Below are positions 1 to 6,580 of a stretch of DNA of 8,754 bases, piece by piece. The translations under genes and the position numbers were made by a program. This DNA comes from Nitrospirota bacterium (GTDB taxonomy: Bacteria > Nitrospirota > Thermodesulfovibrionia > Thermodesulfovibrionales > JdFR-85): assembly GCA_015485235.1 (NCBI GenBank), contig WFTX01000183.1:1-8754 (forward strand), given 5' to 3'. Under the pieces are notes generated by a model. The model had not been told where the DNA came from. It saw only the letters and a program-made list of their open reading frames with translations, and searched no databases. Within the stretch, counting starts at the first letter, position 1, and each line of letters starts with the position of its first letter.

Positions 1-338
1 ATCCCTTCCCCTGCAAGCACCTCGGCCTCTTCCCCTCCCCTGCCGAATACAAAGGGGTCCCCGCCCTTCAGGCGGCAGACCGTCTTTCCCTCCCTCGCCT
101 TTTCCACAAGGACGGCATTTATCTCTTCCTGGGTCATCTCGTGGTGCCCCCCCCGCTTGCCGGCATATATGAACTCTGCATCCCTTTTGATGTAGTTCAG
201 CACCTGGGCATTGAGATGAAAGTCATAAACCACCACATCGGCACGCTGAAGCGCCCTCAGGCCCTTAACGGTAAGGAGACCGATGTCACCAGGTCCGGCC
301 CCTACAAGATATACCCTTCCATATCCTTTGTTTTGCAC
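1..338 (-). CDS. cobA: Uroporphyrinogen-III C-methyltransferase (SUMT), N-terminal part
   Basis: This enzyme uses S-adenosylmethionine to methylate uroporphyrinogen III at C2 and C7, giving precorrin-2, the branch-point precursor of siroheme and cobalamin; it is cytoplasmic. The 112 visible residues carry the family signature in order: VYLVGAGPGD at 9-18 (glycine-rich SAM loop), LLTVKG at 21-26, ADVVVYD at 33-39, the AGKRGGHH stretch at 59-66 followed by QEEIN at 70-74, and RLKGGDPFVFGRGGEE at 89-104. The chosen start is GTG at 338. The nearby ATG at 322 is in another frame and meets a stop after six codons. An AAAGG lies 9-10 nt before the GTG. The gene runs off the left edge, so it cannot be seen whether a HemD (uroporphyrinogen-III synthase) domain is fused downstream, as happens in many bacteria. 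It is divergent from the efflux operon and probably functionally unrelated to it. Confidence 0.94.
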   Translation of the reverse strand, partial: MQNKGYGRVYLVGAGPGDIGLLTVKGLRALQRADVVVYDFHLNAQVLNYIKRDAEFIYAGKRGGHHEMTQEEINAVLVEKAREGKTVCRLKGGDPFVFGRGGEEAEVLAGEG

Positions 339-406
339 TTAATCCGACCTTTCTGTTCACTTGAAGAGTTCTATTTTAACATAACTCCTGCCACTCAATC
401 CCTTGT

Positions 407-420
407 CCTGATCCATCAGG
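407..420. repeat. Perfect inverted repeat abutting the -35 box
   Basis: CCTGATCCATCAGG has two perfect 6-bp arms around 2 bp. It ends one base before the TTGACT -35 element of the rightward promoter and lies in the space between the divergent genes. The position suits a regulator site for either promoter, but the dyad is short and no binding protein can be named from the sequence. Confidence 0.4.
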
Positions 421-449
421 TTGACTTTTTGATTCATCTCGTGTATAGT
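421..449 (+). promoter_or_regulatory. Sigma70-type promoter of the tetR-efflux operon
   Basis: TTGACT at 421-426 (5 of 6 bases to consensus) is separated by exactly 17 bp from TATAGT at 444-449 (5 of 6). The predicted transcription start is near 456, giving a leader of about 40 nt before the TetR ATG. No other strong promoter is evident in the operon, whose genes are separated by 1 nt or overlap, so this element probably drives all three. Confidence 0.7.
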
Positions 450-463
450 AAGTAGTCACTAAC
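448..463. promoter_or_regulatory. Candidate TetR operator over the -10 and transcription start
   Basis: GTAAGTAGTCACTAAC is an imperfect palindrome with symmetric positions GTnAGTnnnnACTnAC. It overlaps the last two bases of the -10 box and the predicted start site, where a bound repressor would block RNA polymerase. Its length and location fit TetR-family autoregulation of the adjacent gene. The assignment rests on symmetry and position only. Confidence 0.45.
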
Positions 464-473
464 ATTTAAATGT
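462..473. repeat. Perfect 12-bp palindrome in the tetR leader
   Basis: ACATTTAAATGT is a perfect palindrome about 6-17 bases downstream of the predicted transcription start. It shares its first two bases with the end of the imperfect dyad at 448-463. It may be a second half of a composite operator, an alternative operator, or chance symmetry in AT-rich sequence. Confidence 0.35.
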
Positions 474-482
474 ATGCTGCAA

Positions 483-487
483 AGGAG
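483..487 (+). promoter_or_regulatory. Shine-Dalgarno site of the TetR gene
   Basis: AGGAG lies 8 nt before the ATG at 496 and fixes this as the start of the regulator gene. Confidence 0.8.
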
Positions 488-495
488 AAAAGACC

Positions 496-1098
496 ATGAG
501 CAGGAGCAAGGAAAAAACAAGGCAGAAGCTCCTTGAGGCAACACTCAGGCTTATCTCTGAGAAGGGATACCTCGGTGCAACGACAAGGGAGATTGCAAAA
601 GAGGCAGGCGTTACGGAAATTACCCTCTTCAGGCATTTTGGCTCCAAGGAAAGGCTCTTTGAAGAGGTGCTCCAGAGATTCACCTTTTTGCCCTTGCTGA
701 AGGAGATCATACCAAAGGTGATGGACCGTTCCCCCGGGGATGCCCTTACTGAAATAGGCCTGAAGTTCTTTGAGACCCTGAAGGAGAGAAAGGGCATGGT
801 AAAAATAATGCTCTCGGAAATGAACGTATATCCCGGGAAGATAAGAAAGGTTTACGAAAAGTTCATAGAAGAACTGGTCAGGACCCTCTCCGGCTACTTT
901 GAGGAACTGGTGAGAAAGGGGCTCATCCGGAATGTGGACACCTACCTTGCCTCAAGGGCCTTCCTCGGGATGGTCTACTGCTATTTCCAGGCCGAAGAGG
1001 TGACCAAGGGAAGAAGAATCACGAAATCAGAGGCCCGCAGGGTTACGGCGGAGTTCGTTGAGATGTTGTTAAACGGCATCGGTAAACAGGAGGTATGA
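496..1098 (+). CDS. TetR/AcrR-family transcriptional regulator
   Basis: This is a one-component DNA-binding regulator of 200 residues, the normal TetR length. Residues 8-55 form the classic N-terminal domain: helix 1 (TRQKLLEATLRLISEKGY), then the helix-turn-helix TTREIAKEAGVTEITLFRHF at 29-48, followed by GSKERLF at 49-55. The C-terminal part (about 60-200) is helical and divergent, as expected for a ligand-binding and dimerisation domain, and its ligand cannot be predicted. The gene is first in the operon and its stop is 1 nt before the adaptor start, so it is transcribed with the pump. Dyads at 448-463 and 462-473 sit over its promoter. By family precedent (AcrR, and TtgR-type local regulators) it is most likely a repressor of its own operon, released by a substrate of the pump. 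That role is inferred. Confidence 0.93.
   Translation: MSRSKEKTRQKLLEATLRLISEKGYLGATTREIAKEAGVTEITLFRHFGSKERLFEEVLQRFTFLPLLKEIIPKVMDRSPGDALTEIGLKFFETLKERKGMVKIMLSEMNVYPGKIRKVYEKFIEELVRTLSGYFEELVRKGLIRNVDTYLASRAFLGMVYCYFQAEEVTKGRRITKSEARRVTAEFVEMLLNGIGKQEV
1088..1093 (+). promoter_or_regulatory. Shine-Dalgarno site of the adaptor gene
   Basis: AGGAGG, a full-strength match, lies 6 nt before the ATG at 1100 and inside the last codons of the TetR gene. It decides for ATG 1100 over the in-frame ATG at 1118, whose only purine-rich stretch (AGGGA) is one base away. Confidence 0.8.
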
Positions 1099-1099
1099 T

Positions 1100-2191
1100 A
1101 TGTATCCTGCCAGGGAAATGAAAATAAAGATGGTCATGCTGTCAGCCGTGCTGCTTGCCCTTCTGATCCCCGTTGTGGTTCATGGAGAGGGGAAACTCCC
1201 GAAGGGGCCGCCGCCTGCCGTCGTGGTGGTGGGTACCGTGGAAAAGGGTATGCTGGCTCCGAAGACGAATTTTGTAGGGACCGTCTATTACAGGGAGGTC
1301 TCGGAACTGTCTGCCGAGGTGAGTGGAAAGGTTGAGAGCTTCTATTTCCAGGAAGGTGACCTGGTCCGGAAGGGAACTGTCCTTGTCCGTATAGACAACC
1401 GCCTGCTCCTGAAGGATATCGAGGCAAAGAAGGCCGCCCTCGCCTCACTTGAGGCAGATATCGAGAAGGCTGAAAAGAATTTCAAAAGAATAGAGAGCCT
1501 CTTCAGGGAAGACTCTGTGGCAGAGCAGGTCTATGATGAACACCTTTACCGTCTGAAGTCGCTCCGGGCAGACAGGAGTTCACTCCAGGCGGTGATTGAA
1601 AGACTTGATATTGAACTTGAGAAAACCTTGATCGCATCCCCCTTTGATGGAATAATCATCAAGAGATACATTGACAGGGGTGAATGGGTCTCACCGGGAA
1701 AGTCCATTGCTTCAATTGCAAGGATCTCACCTGTTGACGTTCTGTTAAACATCCCCGAAAGCATGATCAGGTTTGTGAAAAAGGGGCAACCTGTAGAAGT
1801 AAACATCGGTGGAGCTGCACACAAAGGCAGAGTGACCGCCATAGTCCCGAAGGCTGACCTCTCAACAAGGACCATACCTGTGAAGATCTCCCTTAAAAAC
1901 AACGGTGGCCTCTTCGAGGGTATGGAGGCGGTAGCAGGGCTTCCTTCGGGAGAGCCGCGGGAGCTGATACTTCTGAACAGGGATGCCGTGCTGAGCAGGG
2001 CTGGCAGGACCTTTGTCTTTGCCGTGGTAGAGGGAAAGGCGAAGATGCTGCCTGTAGAAGTGGTGGGTTATGAAGGACTCAGGGCCGGAGTCAGCTCAGG
2101 TGTTCTGAAGCCGGGGATGAAGGTGGTTGTAAAAGGTAATGAAAGACTGAGGGATGGACAACCGCTGAAGGTCTCGGAAGGCAGGAAGTGA
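1100..2191 (+). CDS. Periplasmic adaptor (membrane fusion protein) of an RND efflux pump
   Basis: This HlyD/AcrA-family adaptor would bridge the inner-membrane permease and the outer-membrane channel. It has 363 residues. Residues 7-29 form a signal peptide (basic MKIK, then a hydrophobic run ending VVVHG), with likely cleavage near 29. There is no lipobox cysteine, so unlike AcrA it is not predicted to be lipidated. The first half of the lipoyl domain is near 66-99 (EVSGKVESFYFQEGDLVRKG). A helical hairpin spans about 102-176, with R130 and L134 at the positions of the AcrA tip motif that contacts TolC; the third tip position appears to be A141 rather than Ser. The second lipoyl half begins ASPFDGIIIKRYIDRGEWV at 179. 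Beta-barrel and membrane-proximal domains follow. Its stop overlaps the next start by one base, implying translational coupling with its permease partner. Confidence 0.93.
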   Translation: MYPAREMKIKMVMLSAVLLALLIPVVVHGEGKLPKGPPPAVVVVGTVEKGMLAPKTNFVGTVYYREVSELSAEVSGKVESFYFQEGDLVRKGTVLVRIDNRLLLKDIEAKKAALASLEADIEKAEKNFKRIESLFREDSVAEQVYDEHLYRLKSLRADRSSLQAVIERLDIELEKTLIASPFDGIIIKRYIDRGEWVSPGKSIASIARISPVDVLLNIPESMIRFVKKGQPVEVNIGGAAHKGRVTAIVPKADLSTRTIPVKISLKNNGGLFEGMEAVAGLPSGEPRELILLNRDAVLSRAGRTFVFAVVEGKAKMLPVEVVGYEGLRAGVSSGVLKPGMKVVVKGNERLRDGQPLKVSEGRK

Positions 2192-5100
2192 TGGATCTGA
2201 TCAGGTTTTCCATAGAAAAGCCGGTCACCGTTATGGTAGGCATAATACTGGTCGTGCTCTTCGGTATAATCGGCCTCATGAAAATGCCCTACCAGCTGAG
2301 CCCGACCGTGACCGAGCCTGAGATAACCGTTACCACCACATGGCTGGGTGCCACCCCCTACGAGGTTGAACGTGAGATCATTGAGGAACAGGAACAGGTG
2401 CTGAAGGGGATACCCGGCCTTGTTGAGATGGAGAGCTCCGCCTTCAACAGCATGGGGACCATAACACTCAGGTTCAGGGTCGGAACTGATGTGGATGATG
2501 CCCTTCTCAGGGTCTCAAACAAGCTGAACGAGGTCCCGGACTATCCGGTAAACGTGGACAGGCCGGTCATCAATGCCACAGGTTCAGCAACATCCCCTGT
2601 GATTTGGATGATTATGAAGACCGGCAAGGAGAACCCTCGCTCGATAGATACCTACAGGACATACTTTGAAAACGATATACGTCAGTATCTCGAGAGGATA
2701 GATGGCGTAGCCGATCTCTTCATCGCCGGAGGCACTGAGCGGGAGATGCAGATCAGGGTAAGTCCGGAACGGCTTGCATCATACGGACTGACGATAGGTG
2801 ACCTGGTTGCGGTTCTCCAGGCAGAGAACATCAATGTATCCGCCGGAAACATGGGTGTCGGCCGGAGGGACTTCAGAATCAGGACCGTGGCTGAGTATAA
2901 CTCACCTGAGGACATAGAGAATGTCGTTATCCGGTCAACGGGACAGGAACGGATTCTCCTCCGTGATGTGGCTGATGTGGGCTTTGGATACCAGAAAGTG
3001 ACAGTCGCGATGATGCATAACGGCAACCCCGGGATCGCAGTCGGGATAAAGCCGGAGCCGGGCACCAACGTCCTTGAGATGACGGACAGGGCGGAAAAGG
3101 TGGTGAGGTGGCTGAACGAGGAAAAACTGAAGCCCCGGGGGATCTATCTTGACTGGGTATATGACCAGAGGCCCTATATAAGGGGGGCGATTGACCTTGT
3201 GAAGCAGAACATACTCATCGGTGGTCTGCTGGCCATCGCGGTGCTTATCCTCTTTCTGAGAAGCCTTTCCTCGACCGTCATCGTTGCAACAGCGATCCCG
3301 ATCAGTGTACTTGGGACATTCATCGTCCTTAACGGCCTCGGCAGGAACCTCAACGTGGTAAGTCTTGCAGGAATTGCCTTCGCCGTGGGTATGCTCGTTG
3401 ACAGTGCCATCGTTGTCCTTGAAAACATAGACCGCCACAGGGGCATGGGCAAGGAGCCCTTTGATGCGGCCTATGACGGGACAAAGGAGGTATGGGGTGC
3501 GGTACTTGCATCAACACTCACCACCGTTGCCGTCTTTCTTCCGGTGGTATTCATTCAGGAGGAGGCGGGACAGCTCTTCAAGGATATTGCAATAGCCGTA
3601 AGCTGCGCCGTGATACTCAGTCTCTTTGTCTCCGTCTCTGTGATTCCCATGTTCTCAGGAAGGCTTTTTACTGTCTCGGGAAAGAAGAGACTACAGGCAG
3701 AATCCCTGGTCCGGCTGGGCCACCGTCTCGTTGACATGATGATGGCCCTCGTAGGGCTTGCCACCAGGAACTGGGGCACACGGCTGGCCACAATACTACT
3801 GCTCACGGCCTTCTCCCTGGTATCAATGGCAGTCCTCTTCCCGAAGATGGAGTATCTGCCCCAGGGAAACAGGAACCTTGTTATAAGTTTCCTCATCCCG
3901 CCGCCGGGACTCTCCTATGAAGAGAGGAAGGAAACGGGTGAACAGATCTTCAGGGAGGCCAGGCCCTTTATCGGAGAGGAACGGGAAGGCTTTCCACCAA
4001 TAAAAAACCTTTTTTACGTGGGCTCTGACAGGGTGATGCTTTTCGGTGCCACCAGTGTTCATGACGACAGGGCCGGAGAACTGGTCCCCCTTTTCAGAAG
4101 GATCATTTCCACACTCCCGGGAATCTTCGGGGTGAGTAACCAGGCAGGCATATTCCAGACCAGGCTCGGCAGGGGAAGGACCATTGATCTGGATGTAAGT
4201 GGTGATAACCTTCAGGGTATCGTCAGGATCGCTGGAGCCATGTTCGGGATGATTAAAAAGGAGATCCCCGGAGCCCAGATCAGACCTGTCCCATCACTGG
4301 AACTCCTCTATCCCGAGGTAAAACTCATCCCGAGGCGGGACAGACTCCGCGCTGAAGGCATGACTTCAGCCCAGATGGGTGTTGCCATAGACGTCATCAT
4401 GGACGGAAGGAAGATCGGTGAGTTCAAGAGGGAGGGTGAGAAAAAAATAGACCTTGTCTTGAAGACTGCGGCTGGAACGATCTCCACCCCTGAAGAGCTC
4501 TACAAGGCTCTCATCGTCACGCCGGGAGGAAAGGTGGTGCCTCTTTCGTCACTCACTGAGATGGAAAAGACTTCGGGCATTACAGAAATCAGACACCTCG
4601 AGCGGAAGAGGACTATAACGCTGCAGATAACGCCTCCCTTTGAAATGCCCCTTCAGGAGGCCATGGAGCGAGTACGGGAACGGGTGATAGCCCCCCTTGA
4701 CGGGAAGGGGATGCTCAGAGGCGTGGATGTAACGATGAGCGGGGCTGCTGACAAGCTTACAGAAACACGCAAGATTCTCCAGTGGAACTTTCTCCTTGCC
4801 GCCGTCATTGCATACCTGCTGATGGCAGCCCTTTTCGGAAACTTCATCTACCCCCTGATCATCATGTTCACCGTCCCCCTGGCAGGTGCCGGAGGATTCA
4901 TCGGACTGAAACTTGTAAACATCTTCATCAAGCCCCAGCCCCTGGACATACTCACCATGCTCGGTTTCGTGATACTTATAGGAGTCGTCGTGAACAATGC
5001 CATCCTGATAGTTCACCAGGCCCTCAATAACATACGCCTTCACGGGATGGATCACAGGCAGGCTGTACTTGAATCGACAAGGACGAGGCTCCGGCCCATC

Positions 5101-6546
5101 TATATGAGCGCATTCACAAGCATCTTCGGGATGCTTCCCCTTGTTGTGGCTCCTGGACCCGGTTCGGAGCTCTATCGCGGCCTCGGCAGTGTGATACTTG
5201 GAGGACTGGCCCTTTCAACGGTCTTCACCGTCTTTGTAATACCTGCACTTTTGATGTTCGTAATACGAATGGAGAAGGTCAAGGTTAATCCCAGGCCCCT
5301 CATGCTGGCCATGATCCTCCTTTCCGGGCTTGTTTCACCCCTCCATGCCCTCACCCTTGACGAGGCGGTAAATATCGCCCTGGAGAACAACCATAAACTG
5401 AAGGAGTACTCCAGTCTGGTGGATGCCCGGAAGAGCCGCGTTGATGCGGAAAGGGCATCCTTTCTGCCAGAGGCCAACCTCACCTATTCCTTTACGAGAC
5501 AGGACAACGTCTTCTCCTTCTTCCAGACAAAGGAATCATCCATCCTTACAGCAGAAGTAAGCTATAACCTCTTCAACGGGTTTTCGGATCTGAAGGCCCT
5601 GAAGGCGGTGGAGTCAGAACTTGAGGCTGCAAGATTCCAGCGACAGGCTGTCAGGGCTGATGTCATCTTCGAGGTCAAGAAGGCATATATAGGTGTACTC
5701 AGAGCGGCAAAGACCCTTGAAGTCGCCTCAGAGGCGGTAAGGCTCCTCGAGAAACAGTACCGCGACGCATCCCTCTTTTACCGGGAAGGAATGATTGCCC
5801 GGAACGACCTGCTGAAGGTGGAAGTTGAGCTTTACTCTGCCAGGGAGAGTCTTATCAGGAGAGAAGGAGAGCTCAGGGTTGCAAGGAGGCGACTTGAAAG
5901 GGTGATGGGGAAGTCCCTGGATGACGAGAAACTCCAGGATGCTGAACCCGGGAAAACTGAAGACCCTGACGAGCCTGTCCTCAGGGATGAGATGTTCAGG
6001 AACCGGAGTGAACTCAGATACCTATCCGCACTGAAGAAGGCCCGGAGATACAGGCTCGAGGGGATCAGGGGCGGATACATGCCGGCGCTGGACATCTCCC
6101 TCGTCCATGACCGCTACGGCGACTCCTACATACCCGATGGACGGCCCGACCTCTTTGATACACAGACGAGGGCCCTTGTAACGGCGAGATGGAACATCTT
6201 TGACGGTTTCAGGAAACGTAACACTTTGAAGGCCGAGGAAGCCGAGATACTGGCGATAGAGGAGAGGATACGTGACACCCGGGAGGAACTCCTGCTGCAG
6301 CTGAGAACCGCCATAGAGAACTACCGCTCGGCAAAAGAGAGGGTTGAGGTGACGGAAAAGTCCGTGAGGCAGGCTGAGGAGAACTACCGCATCACCGAGA
6401 ACCGCTTCCGTCAGAGAATGTCCACCCCCACGGACCTCCTTGATGCAAGATTCCTCCTTACAAGGGCAAGGAACGATTATGTGAACGCCCTGTATGACCT
6501 CTACGTCTCCATTGCCGGGATCGAAAGGGTCGTGGAGGGGGAGTGA
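2191..6546 (+). CDS. Fused RND efflux permease and TolC-type outer-membrane factor
   Basis: This 1451-residue protein is far longer than an RND permease (about 1000-1050). Residues 1-1026 are a complete HAE-like pump: FSIEKPVTV and TM1 (10-30), a large periplasmic loop beginning TTTWLGATPYEVE, TM2 from about 340, TM4 with VGMLVDSAIVVLEN (D404-S405), TM7 near 531-549, the second periplasmic loop, TM8 from about 865, TM10 with GVVVNNAILIV (N935-N936), and TM12 ending near 1025. Residues 1027-1053 are a basic stretch plus a hydrophobic run ending SPLHA, resembling a signal peptide. Residues 1054-1451 form a TolC/OEP channel with two related halves: LTLDEAVNIALENN at 1054, then a second half from about 1265. 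The first half pumps substrate using proton-motive force; the second would be the outer-membrane duct. ATG 2191 is preferred (TGATG overlap with the adaptor stop); GTG 2188 is an in-frame alternative. The frame shows no disruption at the junction. The substrate is unknown. Confidence 0.93.
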   Translation: MDLIRFSIEKPVTVMVGIILVVLFGIIGLMKMPYQLSPTVTEPEITVTTTWLGATPYEVEREIIEEQEQVLKGIPGLVEMESSAFNSMGTITLRFRVGTDVDDALLRVSNKLNEVPDYPVNVDRPVINATGSATSPVIWMIMKTGKENPRSIDTYRTYFENDIRQYLERIDGVADLFIAGGTEREMQIRVSPERLASYGLTIGDLVAVLQAENINVSAGNMGVGRRDFRIRTVAEYNSPEDIENVVIRSTGQERILLRDVADVGFGYQKVTVAMMHNGNPGIAVGIKPEPGTNVLEMTDRAEKVVRWLNEEKLKPRGIYLDWVYDQRPYIRGAIDLVKQNILIGGLLAIAVLILFLRSLSSTVIVATAIPISVLGTFIVLNGLGRNLNVVSLAGIAFAVGMLVDSAIVVLENIDRHRGMGKEPFDAAYDGTKEVWGAVLASTLTTVAVFLPVVFIQEEAGQLFKDIAIAVSCAVILSLFVSVSVIPMFSGRLFTVSGKKRLQAESLVRLGHRLVDMMMALVGLATRNWGTRLATILLLTAFSLVSMAVLFPKMEYLPQGNRNLVISFLIPPPGLSYEERKETGEQIFREARPFIGEEREGFPPIKNLFYVGSDRVMLFGATSVHDDRAGELVPLFRRIISTLPGIFGVSNQAGIFQTRLGRGRTIDLDVSGDNLQGIVRIAGAMFGMIKKEIPGAQIRPVPSLELLYPEVKLIPRRDRLRAEGMTSAQMGVAIDVIMDGRKIGEFKREGEKKIDLVLKTAAGTISTPEELYKALIVTPGGKVVPLSSLTEMEKTSGITEIRHLERKRTITLQITPPFEMPLQEAMERVRERVIAPLDGKGMLRGVDVTMSGAADKLTETRKILQWNFLLAAVIAYLLMAALFGNFIYPLIIMFTVPLAGAGGFIGLKLVNIFIKPQPLDILTMLGFVILIGVVVNNAILIVHQALNNIRLHGMDHRQAVLESTRTRLRPIYMSAFTSIFGMLPLVVAPGPGSELYRGLGSVILGGLALSTVFTVFVIPALLMFVIRMEKVKVNPRPLMLAMILLSGLVSPLHALTLDEAVNIALENNHKLKEYSSLVDARKSRVDAERASFLPEANLTYSFTRQDNVFSFFQTKESSILTAEVSYNLFNGFSDLKALKAVESELEAARFQRQAVRADVIFEVKKAYIGVLRAAKTLEVASEAVRLLEKQYRDASLFYREGMIARNDLLKVEVELYSARESLIRREGELRVARRRLERVMGKSLDDEKLQDAEPGKTEDPDEPVLRDEMFRNRSELRYLSALKKARRYRLEGIRGGYMPALDISLVHDRYGDSYIPDGRPDLFDTQTRALVTARWNIFDGFRKRNTLKAEEAEILAIEERIRDTREELLLQLRTAIENYRSAKERVEVTEKSVRQAEENYRITENRFRQRMSTPTDLLDARFLLTRARNDYVNALYDLYVSIAGIERVVEGE
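5269..5349 (+). other. Internal signal-peptide-like segment at the permease/channel junction
   Basis: Residues 1027-1053 of the fusion follow TM12 directly. The order is Met, a basic stretch (K1029, K1031, R1035), a hydrophobic core LMLAMILLSGLV at 1037-1048, then SPLHA and LTLDEAV. This is the n-region, h-region and c-region arrangement of a Sec signal peptide, with a possible signal peptidase I site after A1053 (Leu at -3, Ala at -1). RND permeases end in the cytoplasm after TM12, so this segment would cross the membrane outward and place the channel domain in the periplasm. It may act as a thirteenth helix or be cleaved. The ATG at 5269 lacks a Shine-Dalgarno site, so a separate start there is unlikely. 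Confidence 0.7.
5350..6546 (+). other. TolC/OEP-type outer-membrane factor domain of the fusion protein
   Basis: This 398-residue segment begins LTLDEAVNIALENNHKLKEY, the usual mature start of TolC-family proteins (helix with A-x-x-x-A-L-x-x-N). Each half carries long charged helices and a beta segment with an aromatic end: SYNLFNGFSD at about 1125-1134 and ARWNIFDGFRKRN in the second half, both matching the conserved [Y/W]-x-[L/I]-F-[N/D]-G-F pattern. It ends after TPTDLLDARFLLTRARNDYVNALYDLYVSIAGIERV, the standard C-terminal helix. The domain looks complete and has no N-terminal lipidation cysteine. No free-standing channel gene is present in the operon, consistent with this domain serving that role. 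Confidence 0.88.
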
Positions 6547-6580
6547 GAGGACTTTCCTGACTAACTGCCGATATCCTCTC
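6545..6580. repeat. 7-bp inverted repeat spanning two convergent stop codons
   Basis: GAGAGGA at 6545-6551 and TCCTCTC at 6574-6580 are perfect complements separated by 22 bases. They flank the 14-nt gap between the efflux fusion and the antiporter. No T-run follows on either strand, so it is not a convincing intrinsic terminator, although it is the only symmetric structure at this convergent junction. Confidence 0.2.

Noticed and set aside
366..401. Minus-strand promoter for the SUMT gene using TAAAAT at 378-373
   Set aside because: The -10-like hexamer is good, but no -35 match lies at 16-18 bp (GGATTG at 17 bp; TTGAGT only 14 bp away), so a promoter cannot be supported from sequence alone.
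141..455. 104-residue plus-strand open frame across the left end
   Set aside because: It lies largely antisense to the clearly recognisable SUMT gene, crosses the control region including the promoter, and its translation resembles no protein family.
3376..3430. Assignment of the permease as a heavy-metal (CusA/CzcA) pump
   Set aside because: The N-terminal and periplasmic motifs (TTTWLGATPYEVE, GTDVDDA) and the TM10 NNAILIV fit multidrug HAE-like pumps better, and no metal-binding methionine or histidine clusters are evident. The substrate is left open.
2935..3438. 167-residue minus-strand open frame inside the permease region, and similar ones at 4549-5055, 3555-3896 and 1546-1902
   Set aside because: They are antisense shadows of strongly conserved RND and adaptor coding sequence, with low-complexity or His/Asp-rich translations and no ribosome binding site context.
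5269..5304. Independent translation start for the TolC domain at ATG 5269 or ATG 5302
   Set aside because: No Shine-Dalgarno sequence precedes 5269. The purine-rich GGAGAAGG at 5271-5278 is 23 nt from 5302, too far, and a start at 5302 would lose the basic n-region. Continuous fusion translation is simpler.
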